A DNA stretch of 64,000 bases from JALZKA01 sp963786495 (GTDB lineage Bacteria > Actinomycetota > Thermoleophilia > Solirubrobacterales > 70-9). The DNA lies in contig CAWAZL010000010.1 in the NCBI GenBank assembly GCA_963786495.1, forward strand, positions 1 through 64,000. The letters are read 5' to 3'. The position numbers were made by a program, and so were the translations under genes. The notes beneath the pieces are model-generated. The model searched no databases. It was not told where the DNA came from and saw only the letters and a list, made by a program, of their open reading frames with translations. Below, in pieces: positions 27,830-36,094 of this stretch (the stretch's first letter is position 1; every line of letters starts with the position of its first letter).

Positions 27830-28675
27830 CTACGACAGGGTCCAGAACCCGTCCGCGCCCACGTGGCGCTCTTCGGCTACTCGGCCCAGCGCCTCACGCG
27901 CTTCCGGACGTGAGATGTCCATGACCGTCGCGACCTCTTGCGATGCAAGCGGGGTGCCGGCCCAGCGCAATACCTCGGCGGCGTCGTCCGGCGGATCTCT
28001 TCGCTCGAGGTCCGGCAGGAGGTTTGCGAGGATCACGTCGTACGCGGCGAACGGCTGGAAGCCCGGGACGGACACCTTCACGCCATCTTCGAGACGCTCG
28101 ATTTCGTAGCTCGGACACGTGTAGCGCCGCCCGCCCGACCAGTTCGCCAGCTTGTAGTCGAGCGCGCGGGCAGCGGGCATGGGCTCCCGCGCCCGGGCCT
28201 GGTCCTCGCGTAAAGCTTCCTCCGTCTCGCTTTCGGCCATCCAACTCTCGAGCGCGTCCGGGTTGATCCCGGCCGTCCGCGCCGCTTCGCGGATCAGCTC
28301 CGGGTCGTCCAGGAGGCCGCCGGCGAAGTAGTCGACGCGCAGGCAGCGCAGCAAAGCCCATTCGCGATCGGGATCGTGGCGGCGCGTTGCGACGATCGCT
28401 CTACAAGCGTCGATGGTCGCAGAAACAGCCTCCCGGACACCGGTGTCGATCGGCATCCCGTGATCAGCGGAGATCTTCTTGAAGCTCTCAGCCATGTCCT
28501 CGGGGCTGAAGCCCTTCTCCTCGTGCTCCTCGCGCGTCTCCGCGAGGCCGACAACGTTCACCCGCCACTCGAGCCCTTCGCCATAGAGCCAATTGAGCCG
28601 GCGCCGAGCGGGCTCGGCGCTGTACGCCCACGGGCACCCGGGATCGGTGAACTCGGTGATGCGGACCTCGGACAT
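27830..28675 (-). CDS. DsbA-family (FrnE-like) oxidoreductase
   Basis: 281 residues. Start at 28675 gives MSEVRITEFTDPGCPWAYSAEP. The CPWA motif keeps only the first Cys of CxxC, as in FrnE/2-hydroxychromene-isomerase-like thioredoxin folds that read CPWC or CPWS. The helical insert (DACRAIVATRRHDP) and the C-terminal TCPSYEI and GFQPFAAYDVILANLLPDLE are family-like. It is cytoplasmic. It converges with infA, the stops being 3 bases apart, and lies downstream of an ABC-2 exporter operon in the same direction. Confidence 0.75.
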   Translation of the reverse strand: MSEVRITEFTDPGCPWAYSAEPARRRLNWLYGEGLEWRVNVVGLAETREEHEEKGFSPEDMAESFKKISADHGMPIDTGVREAVSATIDACRAIVATRRHDPDREWALLRCLRVDYFAGGLLDDPELIREAARTAGINPDALESWMAESETEEALREDQARAREPMPAARALDYKLANWSGGRRYTCPSYEIERLEDGVKVSVPGFQPFAAYDVILANLLPDLERRDPPDDAAEVLRWAGTPLASQEVATVMDISRPEAREALGRVAEERHVGADGFWTLS

Positions 28676-28719
28676 CGGGCTTCTGATGCCCGTCTGGGCG
28701 AGACCGAACCGCGAGCGGC

Positions 28720-29502
28720 TCAGTCCGCCATTCGCTGCATGCCGCGCAGCGCGAGGAAGGCGAAGAGCGTCATGAGGCCTGCCAGCGCAAGGAGCCCGGG
28801 CCACGTCTCGCCCCAGGTCACGCCGCCCGTGACGAATCCCTGGCGGACCATCTCGAGGATCTGCGTGACCGGGTTGATCTCGGAGACCGTCTGAAGCCAC
28901 GGCTGAAGGAGCGCCTTGGGCGCGTACGAGGTCGTGAAGAGGATCGCGACGAACATCCCGGCCTGCATCAGCGGCGCCGCCCCCTGGGTTCGGAACTTGA
29001 GCGCAAGCCAGCACCCGTAGAGCGCCGCCACGGTTCCCATCGCCATCACGCCGAAGAGCGCGATCAGGAGGCCGGGTATCCCCGGCCAGTTGGCCCCGAC
29101 GCCGAAGGCGACGGTCAAGAGCACGACCGCCGGCACGAGCGCGCGCACCGACGCAGAGAACACGAGACCGGCCAACAGGGCGGCCCGCGGCGACGGCGAG
29201 GCCAGCAACCGGTCGAACCAGCCCAGCTCGATGTCGCGGGCGAGGTTGACGCCGGTGGCCGCGCCCGTGAAGCCGGCGCCCTGGAGGAGCGAGACCGGGA
29301 TGAGGAAGCTCGCGTAGCTGTCGCCCGTGAAGCCGCGGAGGTTGGTCAATTCGCCGAAGACGGCCGTCAGGCCGAGGAAGAAGATCGTGGGCGCAAGCAC
29401 GCCAGGGATGGCCGCGCCGGGCACGCGCAGGAGCTCGTTCGCGGAGCGCCGGACGAGCGCCGAGACCGTCGGCCAGCCGGCTTGGATCGCCGCCGCCGTC
29501 AT
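28720..29502 (-). CDS. ABC-2 type transporter permease
   Basis: 260 residues with six transmembrane helices (IPGVLAPTIFFLGLTAVFGEL, LVPAVVLLTVAFGVGA, LLIALFGVMAMGTVAAL, AGMFVAILFTTSYAPKALL, LLALAGLMTLFAFLALRGM). The segment ARDIELGWFDRLLASPSPRAALLAG is the coupling-helix region typical of DrrB/ABC-2 exporters. It overlaps the second permease gene by 4 bases, so both probably form a heterodimer with the ATPase at 30291. Confidence 0.88.
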   Translation of the reverse strand: MTAAAIQAGWPTVSALVRRSANELLRVPGAAIPGVLAPTIFFLGLTAVFGELTNLRGFTGDSYASFLIPVSLLQGAGFTGAATGVNLARDIELGWFDRLLASPSPRAALLAGLVFSASVRALVPAVVLLTVAFGVGANWPGIPGLLIALFGVMAMGTVAALYGCWLALKFRTQGAAPLMQAGMFVAILFTTSYAPKALLQPWLQTVSEINPVTQILEMVRQGFVTGGVTWGETWPGLLALAGLMTLFAFLALRGMQRMAD

Positions 29503-30287
29503 CCGCCGGTCCTCAGTCGGTGCCTCAGCGCGCCTGCGCTCAGCGCGAGGCTGAACACGATGATCGCGATGATCGAGACGAAGGCCTTCAGGGCGTCCTC
29601 GCCCGTGAGCGTGGAGATCACCGGGTCACGCACGCCTTCGACGATGAGCGAGACCGGGTTGTACTCGGCGATGGTCGACGCCGGCTCCTGCATCAGCTCG
29701 TACGGGAAGAACGCCGAGGAGAGGAAGAGGATCACGAAGACGAGCGGGAAGAGGCCCTGGACGACCGAGGCCGAGCCCGAGCGGATCGCGATTGCCGCGC
29801 CGATCCCTCCGAAGGCGACGGCCGAGAGCGTGACGAACAGGATCATGAGAACGATGCCGAGCATCCCTTCCTCGATCTGCGCGCCGAAGATCAGGCCCAG
29901 CACGATGTAGTAGACGGCCGAGAAGGCGCCGAGCGCCGCGGTGCCTGCCAGACGCCCCAGCACCATCGCAAAGCGCGAGATCGGCGCGGCCAGTAGGCGG
30001 TCGGTAAAGCCCATCTCGATGTCGACGGCGAGTGCGATGCCGCCCGAGTTGCCCGCGAGCAGGCAGGACTGGATCATCGCTCCGGCGAGCATGAAGTCGA
30101 GGAAGCCGTTCACCTCGGGAAAGCCGGGCAGGTTGACGGCGCCCGAGGCGCCGCCGGTCTGCACCGCCAGGAGCAGCGTGGGAAAGATGATGATCGGCGC
30201 CATCAGCTGGGGGCGCCGGAAGGTCTGGCGGATCGAGCGCCTGCCGAGCGCCGCGACGACCCGCGCGTTCTGGGCTAGGGAGCCCAA
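29499..30287 (-). CDS. ABC-2 type transporter permease
   Basis: 262 residues and six transmembrane helices. VDIEMGFTDRLLAAPISRFAMVLG parallels the coupling region of the neighbouring permease, showing that the two are paralogues. The C-terminus has FVSIIAIIVFSLALSAGALRHRL. It lies 3 bases after the ATPase stop and overlaps the next permease by 4. Together they form a DrrAB-like exporter; the substrate (lipid, glycan or drug) is unknown. Confidence 0.88.
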   Translation of the reverse strand: MGSLAQNARVVAALGRRSIRQTFRRPQLMAPIIIFPTLLLAVQTGGASGAVNLPGFPEVNGFLDFMLAGAMIQSCLLAGNSGGIALAVDIEMGFTDRLLAAPISRFAMVLGRLAGTAALGAFSAVYYIVLGLIFGAQIEEGMLGIVLMILFVTLSAVAFGGIGAAIAIRSGSASVVQGLFPLVFVILFLSSAFFPYELMQEPASTIAEYNPVSLIVEGVRDPVISTLTGEDALKAFVSIIAIIVFSLALSAGALRHRLRTGG

Positions 30288-30290
30288 GCC

Positions 30291-31268
30291 CTAGCTCTCG
30301 GCCGGAACCGGCTCGGGCTCGGGCGCGGCCTCGTCGTCGCCCTCCAGGTGGTAGCCGGTCTTTTGGACGAACACGTCGTCGAGCGTCGGCTCGACCAGGT
30401 CGAGCCCCTCGACCGCCAGCCCGGCATCGTCGAGCGCGCGTACCACGGGTGCCACGCCCGATGCCCCCTCCGCAAGCTCGATCAGCAGCAGGCCGTCCTT
30501 GGAGGGCAGGTCCTTGCCGAGGTTCGCCAGCACCTTCCGCGCCTCGTCCTGTTGTCCGTCGCAGACAGCGATCTCCAGGTGCGGATTGCCCACCTCGGCC
30601 TTGAGCGCGCTGGGGGTGTCCTCGGCGACCAGGAGGCCGCCCGCGATGATGCCCACGCGGTCGGCGAGCTGGTCGGCCTCTTCGAGGTACTGCGTGGTCA
30701 AAAAGATCGTCGCGCCGTCGTCGTTCAGCGCCTGGACCTCCTCCCAGATCGCCTTGCGGCTGACGGGGTCGAGGCCTGTTGTCGGCTCGTCGAGAAAGAG
30801 GACGCGCGGCTGGTGGACCAGCGCGGATGCAAGGTCCAGGCGGCGGCGCATACCGCCCGAGTAGGTGCCGACGCGGCGGTCCGCCGCGTAGTCGATGTCA
30901 ACCCGTTTCAACAGGGCATCGGCGGCCTTCTCGCCCTCGGCACGGGAGAGGCCGTGGAGCGTTGCCTGGAGCCGAATGAGCTCGCGGCCGGTCATGAGCG
31001 GGTCGAGGGCGGCCTCCTGGAGCGCGACGCCGATCGACTTGCGGACCTCGCTTGCCTCCTCGACGACGTCGTAGCCCGCGACCTTCGCGGTGCCGCCCGT
31101 GGGGCGAAGGAGCGTGGTGAGCATGCGGACCGTGGTTGTCTTGCCCGCGCCGTTCGGGCCGAGGAAGGCGTAGATCTCGCCCTCAGCCACGTCGAGGTCG
31201 ATGCCGCGCACGGCCTTTACGTCGTCCCCGAACGCCCTTTCCAGCCCCCGAACCTCGATCGCAACCAT
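30291..31268 (-). CDS. ABC transporter ATP-binding protein (DrrA-like)
   Basis: 325 residues. Walker A is LGPNGAGKTTTVRML, the signature is TYSGGMRRRLDLA, Walker B is VLFLDEPTTGLDP, and the switch His is in IFLTTQYLEEADQLADRV. The C-terminal 100 residues form the DrrA-type accessory domain, ending in an acidic Pro-rich tail. It energises the two permeases encoded immediately downstream. The 157-base divergent gap to 31426 holds no clear promoter. Confidence 0.93.
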   Translation of the reverse strand: MVAIEVRGLERAFGDDVKAVRGIDLDVAEGEIYAFLGPNGAGKTTTVRMLTTLLRPTGGTAKVAGYDVVEEASEVRKSIGVALQEAALDPLMTGRELIRLQATLHGLSRAEGEKAADALLKRVDIDYAADRRVGTYSGGMRRRLDLASALVHQPRVLFLDEPTTGLDPVSRKAIWEEVQALNDDGATIFLTTQYLEEADQLADRVGIIAGGLLVAEDTPSALKAEVGNPHLEIAVCDGQQDEARKVLANLGKDLPSKDGLLLIELAEGASGVAPVVRALDDAGLAVEGLDLVEPTLDDVFVQKTGYHLEGDDEAAPEPEPVPAES

Positions 31269-31425
31269 TGGCGCCCGAGTCTAGGGAGGCGCCCGAGGGC
31301 CGAATGTGCGCGCTGCACGCTCCGTCCCGAATAGGCCGTGTCAATCGAGCTGGGCGATAGGCCTGGGTATCGTTTTCAACCGCAACTCGCGCCCCTGATC
31401 GCGTGTTCCCCTTGAGAGTCCAAAC

Positions 31426-32175
31426 GTGAAGCGACCCGCCATTTCAATCATTTCCGCGCTTGTGGCGACCGTCCTGGTCGTCGTGGCCGGGGCTGCCTTC
31501 GCAGCCGGCGGGGGCGGGGGCGGGGGAGGCACCAAGGTCTTCGGCAAGGGCGACTCGAAGCTCAAGCCGTTCTGCGAGAAAAGCCGTGAGCGCGGCACCT
31601 GCCAGGTCGTCGGCAGCCTCACAACCTTCATCAACAAGCTCGGGGAGAAGAAGCATCCCTTCGTCGCGCCCAGTGACGGCAGGATCGTCGCGTGGTCGAT
31701 CGAGCTCGGCCACAAGCCCGCTCACAAGCCGCCGAAGAACGACCCTGACGGCAAGTCGAACCTCGAGTTCTTCCAAGACACCTTCGGTAGCGAGAAGTAC
31801 GGCAAGGGACCGGTAGCGCGACTCGCGATCCTGAAGCGCCAGGGCGGAGTCGAGTTCAAACTAGCCGATCAGAGCCCCGCCGAGAAGCTTTCCGGCCCCT
31901 TCTACAGCAAGGAAACCATCATCACCCTCGATCGGCCGCTGCCCATCAAGGAGGGCGAGATCGTCGGCCTGTCCAGCCTCACCTGGATCCCGATGCTAAA
32001 GCCGCACAAGCGGGGCGACGGCAAGTCCGCATGGCGCGCGAGCCTGGCCAAGGGCGACTGCAACGAGGCGGGCATCCTCGCCGGCAAGCCGCAGAAGAAG
32101 GTCGGCTCAATCCGTCCGTACGCGTGCCAGTTCGACGATCGCCTTTTTTACAAGGCGTGGTTCGTCCCGAACTAG
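31426..32175 (+). CDS. Secreted protein of unknown function
   Basis: 249 residues from a GTG start. A signal peptide (ISIISALVATVLVVVAGAAFA) is followed by a Gly run of eight. The mature protein is basic (Lys-rich), with four cysteines in FCEKSRERGTCQVVG, GDCNEAG and YACQFDDR, likely in disulfides, and aromatic segments GRIVAWSIELG and YKAWFVPN. It looks like a beta-rich extracellular domain. I do not recognise the family. Its stop shares CTAG with the stop of the converging zinc-ribbon gene. Confidence 0.65.
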   Translation: MKRPAISIISALVATVLVVVAGAAFAAGGGGGGGGTKVFGKGDSKLKPFCEKSRERGTCQVVGSLTTFINKLGEKKHPFVAPSDGRIVAWSIELGHKPAHKPPKNDPDGKSNLEFFQDTFGSEKYGKGPVARLAILKRQGGVEFKLADQSPAEKLSGPFYSKETIITLDRPLPIKEGEIVGLSSLTWIPMLKPHKRGDGKSAWRASLAKGDCNEAGILAGKPQKKVGSIRPYACQFDDRLFYKAWFVPN

Positions 32176-32450
32176 GCCGGCTGGCCGAGCGGCTCTTGCC
32201 GCTTGCCGCAATACGGGCAGTCGGCGACGTCGACGCCCAGCATCTGATCGCAGCGTGAGCAGAGCCTGAGGTTCTCCGGCGTGCGGATGAGCCTGGACGG
32301 CGATTCCGTCAGCGGCAGCGTGCGGGCGACTGGCTGCATCTCCTCGCCGGTGACCGAGTCGACGTAGACGCCTTCCGGGCCGGCGGGTGCAATCGCCTCA
32401 CGGCCGGAAGCCGGGGCGCGAAGGCGGTATGTCTCCTTCTCGTCTGCCAT
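32172..32450 (-). CDS. Small zinc-ribbon protein
   Basis: 92 residues, start MADEKETYRLRAPASGRE. The C-terminal part has LCSRCDQMLGVDVADCPYCGKR, in which two CxxC knuckles form a zinc ribbon. A middle segment (VDSVTGEEMQPVARTLPL) is unrecognised. It lies just downstream of the FMN oxidase gene on the same strand (11-base gap), so the two may be co-transcribed. Confidence 0.65.
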   Translation of the reverse strand: MADEKETYRLRAPASGREAIAPAGPEGVYVDSVTGEEMQPVARTLPLTESPSRLIRTPENLRLCSRCDQMLGVDVADCPYCGKRQEPLGQPA

Positions 32451-32461
32451 CGCGCGAAACC

Positions 32462-33629
32462 CTAGCCGACACTGTGGCGGTGAAGCGCCTCGGGCCCCAG
32501 CTCGGACGGTCGCGTGTAGCCGGAGAGCGCCATTGTCAGGTCGAGCTCGGCCAGGAAGCGGCGAAGGACCTCCTCGACGCCCGCTTCGCCGGCGAGCGCG
32601 AGGCCCCAGAGCCATGGGCGGCCGAGGAGGACGGCATCGGCGCCCAAGGCGAGCGCCCTGAACGCGTCGGAGCCCGAGCGCACGCCCGAGTCGAGCAGGA
32701 TCGCCAGGTCTTGGCCGACCTCGTCCGCGATCGGGCCGAGTGCGTCGATCGACGAGATTGCGCCATCCACCTGGCGGCCACCGTGGTTGGAGACGACGAT
32801 CCCGTCGATCCCGCGCTCGCGCGCCTCGGCCGCGTCGTCGGGGTGAAGGATGCCCTTGATGAGGATCGGCAGCGAAGTCCACGAGCGCAGGCGCTCCAGG
32901 TCGTCCCAGGTGAGCGACGGGTTGACGTAGACGCCGAGGTAGTGGCCGACCGCGGCGCCCAGGTCCTCTTCGGGCGTCTTCTCCAGCTGGCTGCGGAACA
33001 CCGGGTCGGAGAAGAACTGGGCGACGCCGATGCCCTTGATGAACGGCAGCTCGGCGCGCTGGAGGTCGCGGGGCTTCCAGCCGGGGATGTAGTTGTCGGC
33101 GGTGACGACGATCGCGCTGCAGCCCGAAGCCTCTGCGCGGTCGACCAGGCTGCGCGCGATCCCCTGATCGGCCGGCCAGTAGAGCTGATACCAGCGCGGC
33201 CCCTCGCCCGACGCCTCGGCGATGTCCTCCATCGACGTGTCGGATGCCGTTGAGATGACCATCGGCAGGCCCAGCGTCGCCGCGGCGCGCGCTGTCGCCC
33301 GCTCGCCGTCGGGGTGGACGCAGCGTCTGGACGCCGACCGGCGCAAGGAGGAGCGGCGCCGGCAGCGTCTGGCCGAGGAGCTCGGTCGTCAGGTCGCGCT
33401 CGGCGACATCGCGGAGCATCCGCGGCACGATCCGGTAGCGCTCGAAAGCGTCGCGGTTCTCGCGATACGTGTCGCCGGTGCCCGCGGTGGCATAGACGTA
33501 GTCGGCCGACGCCTCGGGCATCGCCTTCTCAGCCGCCGCCTCGAGATCCGCCCAACCAACGGGCAACTCAGGCTTCTCACCCGCGAGCCCCTTGAGATAG
33601 ATCGAGCGGTAGTGGTCTCCGTAATCCAC
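32462..33629 (-). CDS. FMN-dependent alpha-hydroxy-acid oxidase / lactate 2-monooxygenase-like, frameshifted
   Basis: About 389 residues from GTG at 33629 (MDYGDHYRSIYLKGLAGE). The TIM-barrel signature IVVSNHGGRQVDGAISSIDAL contains the catalytic His and FMN-binding Arg; ILIKGILHPDDA holds the FMN Lys; ILLDSGVRSGSDAFRALALGADAVLLGRPW is the phosphate site. Early residues FERYRIVPRMLRDVAERDL and PLLLAPVGVQT are separated from HPDGERATARAAATLG by a shift near 33310. Members oxidise L-lactate, glycolate or related 2-hydroxy acids. Confidence 0.88.
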
Positions 33630-33649
33630 CGGCGCATCGTGTCAGACGT

Positions 33650-33686
33650 GGTGCCAGGCACCGTGCCTGGCACGGTGCCTGGCACC
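33650..33686. repeat. Three overlapping GGTGCC-A/T-GGCACC palindromes
   Basis: Units at 33650-33662, 33662-33674 and 33674-33686 share their end bases, making a tandem array of alternating orientation (centre A, T, T). The array sits in the divergent gap between the FMN oxidase and glycosyltransferase genes, where both promoters should be. Confidence 0.9.
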
Positions 33687-33707
33687 GGGAGGCGTAGGGT
33701 TCCCGCC

Positions 33708-35241
33708 GTGAGGGTCCTGATCTTCCATGGGTACCTGCTGTCGGGGACTGGGTCGAACGTCTACAACGCGAGCCTGGCCCGGGCGATGCGGGGGATGGGC
33801 CATGAGGTCCACCTTCTCTGCCAGGACCGCGATGCCGGTGATCTCGACTGGGTGGACTTCACGGGAGACTGGGACTCGGGCGAGCTTCAGGTTCGTGCCG
33901 CGGGCGAGGAGCCGGCCGAGGACGCAGGCTCGGCCACCGTGTACACGCCCGACATCGGCGGCATCCTGCCGGTCTTCGTTCACGACCGCTACGCGGGCTT
34001 CGAGGTGAAGACCTTCGCGGAGCTCTCCGACGAAGAGATCGAGGGCTACATCGAGGCGAACGTCCGGGCCGTGCGGCGACGTCGTCGCGCGGTCCGGGCC
34101 GCCCGACGCGGCGCTGGCGAACCACCTGGTCACCGCGCCGCTCATCATGGAGCGGGCGGGGCTGCCCTTCGCGGTCAAGGTCCACGGCTCGGACCTCTCG
34201 TACACCGTCATCCCCGAGCTCGAGCGCTTCGGGCCGATGGCGCGGGATGGGGCGCGGGCTGCGCGCGGGATCCTGGTCGGCTCAGACCACATCGCCGAGC
34301 GCCTCCGCGAGGCGGTGGACGAGCCCGAGGTGAACGCCAAGGTGAGCCTTGGCCCTCCCGGCGTCGATACCGAGCTGTTCGCGGCGATCGCGCGCGAGGA
34401 CGGGCCTGGACGCCTGCGCGAGCTCGCCGACGACCTGGAGCAAGGCGAGGACGCCGACGCCGGCGAGAGCTCGTGGGCCCGCGACCGCGCCGAGGCGGCC
34501 GAAGCCGTGCGCTGGCTCGCGGCGACGGAAGGGCCGCGGGTCGTCTTCGTGGGCAAGCTGATCGTCTCGAAGGGCATCGACCTCCTGGTCGCCGCGTGGC
34601 CTATGGTCCACGCGCGCCACCCCCAAGCGCGCCTGATCGTCAGCGGCTTCGGCGCCTACCGCGAGGGGATCGAGAACCTGATCACCGCGCTGGGGCAGGG
34701 CGACATCGAAGGCGCCAGGGGCATCGCCCACCGCGGGCGCGCGCTGGAAGGCGGGCCGATGAAGCCGCTCGAGATCCTCACGGCGTTCCTGACGGACCCG
34801 CCGCCGAACTACGCCGAGTCCGCCAAGGACGCAGGGGGATCGATCGCGCTCAGCGGCCGGCTCGAGCACTCAGAGGTCGGGCAGCTGGTGCCGGCGTGCG
34901 ACGCGCTGGTCTTCCCCTCGACCCATCCTGAGGCGTTCGGCATGGTCGCCGCCGAGGCGGCGTCGGCCGGAGTGCTGCCGGTCTCGGCCGCGCACTCGGG
35001 TGCGCTGGAGGTCAGCCGCTCGCTGATGGACGGCCTGCCCGACGAGGCGGCCGGCCTCGTTTCGTTCAAGCTCGACGCCTCGGCGATCGAGTCGATCGCG
35101 GCCCGGCTCAACTTCTGGCTAGGGCTGGATCCGCACGCTCGGCGCCTCACCCGCATGGGACTTCGCGAGACCGCGAAGCGCCTGTGGGGGTGGGATGAGG
35201 TCGCCCGCAAGGTGATCGCCGCCGCAACGGGCGAGAACTAG
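33708..35241 (+). CDS. Glycosyltransferase family 4 protein, frameshifted
   Basis: About 510 residues from GTG at 33708 (VRVLIFHGYLLSGTGSNVYNASLARAM). The donor-binding C-terminal domain has VVFVGKLIVSKGIDLLVAAW, LIVSGFGAYREGIE and the retaining-GT EX7E region FPSTHPEAFGMVAAEAASAG. N- and C-domains are joined by a shift near 34069 (NVRAV/CGDVVARSGPPDAALANHL). An acidic insertion (LEQGEDADAGESSWARDRAEAAE) sits between the domains. It probably transfers a sugar from a nucleotide donor in the cytoplasm; acceptor unknown. Confidence 0.85.
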
Positions 35242-35290
35242 TGCCGATCGTCGCCTGAACCTCCGCCCAGTCTGAATAGAATGCCGCGCG

Positions 35291-36094
35291 GTGACCCGGG
35301 CCACCTATATGAAGCTGATCGGACTCATGCTCGTCCTCACGGTCGTGCAGTCCGTGATCATGCTTATCCCCGACTGGAACGGCATGCAGGGCTCGGCCGA
35401 GGCGGACGAGATCGACCTGCTCCTGGACGTGATGATCGTCTTGTCCTCGTTCGTTTTCTCGATCGTGATCGTGATGCTCGGCTACTGCATCTACAAGTAC
35501 CGTGCGAAGCCGGGCGACGAATCCGACGGCAAGCCGATCCACGGCAACACCCGCCTCGAGATCGCTTGGACCGTGATCCCAACGGTCATCGTGCTCTTCG
35601 CGGCTGCCTACTCGTGGGTGATCCTGGACGACATCGAGGCCGAGGCTTCCGACCAGATGGAAGTGAACGTCACGGCTCAGCAGTTCAAGTGGACGTTCGA
35701 ATATCCGGAGACGGGCGTGGTCAGCGATGAGTTCCACGTGCCGTCCGGCACCCAGCTCGAGCTCCATCTCGCGGCGCTCGAAGTCCTCCATTCTTTCTGG
35801 GTACCCGAGTGGCGCATCAAGCGCGACCTCGTGCCCATCGCCGACGGCAACCCGACGGACGTCGACAACATCGTCAGGGTGACGCCCGATGTCGAGGGCG
35901 AGTACGCCTTGATCTGCACGGAGTACTGCGGTTGGGGGCACGCGACGATGCGGGCGCACGTCGTGGTCGAGTCCCAGGAAGAGTTTGATGCATGGATGGC
36001 GGAGCAGGAGGAAGCGATGGAAGCGGCTTCAGGCTCAGGGGTCGCCGAGGAAAGCGCGGCGGGCACCGAAGATGAAAGCGCGGTGGAAGGATGA
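35291..36094 (+). CDS. ctaC: Cytochrome c oxidase subunit II
   Basis: 267 residues. Two transmembrane helices (LIGLMLVLTVVQSVIMLI, VMIVLSSFVFSIVIVMLGYCIY) precede the CuA cupredoxin domain. The CuA ligands are complete: His in LEVLHSFWVPEW, then CTEYCGWGHATM with Cys, Cys, His and Met. The acidic C-terminal tail is Ala/Glu/Ser-rich and lacks a fused cytochrome c domain. GTG start; the stop overlaps ctaD. It receives electrons from cytochrome c and passes them to subunit I. Confidence 0.95.
   Translation: MTRATYMKLIGLMLVLTVVQSVIMLIPDWNGMQGSAEADEIDLLLDVMIVLSSFVFSIVIVMLGYCIYKYRAKPGDESDGKPIHGNTRLEIAWTVIPTVIVLFAAAYSWVILDDIEAEASDQMEVNVTAQQFKWTFEYPETGVVSDEFHVPSGTQLELHLAALEVLHSFWVPEWRIKRDLVPIADGNPTDVDNIVRVTPDVEGEYALICTEYCGWGHATMRAHVVVESQEEFDAWMAEQEEAMEAASGSGVAEESAAGTEDESAVEG

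Noticed and set aside
30348..31334. Plus-strand open frame opposite the ABC ATPase gene
   Set aside because: The minus strand carries Walker A, signature and Walker B motifs; the opposite frame has no recognisable fold.
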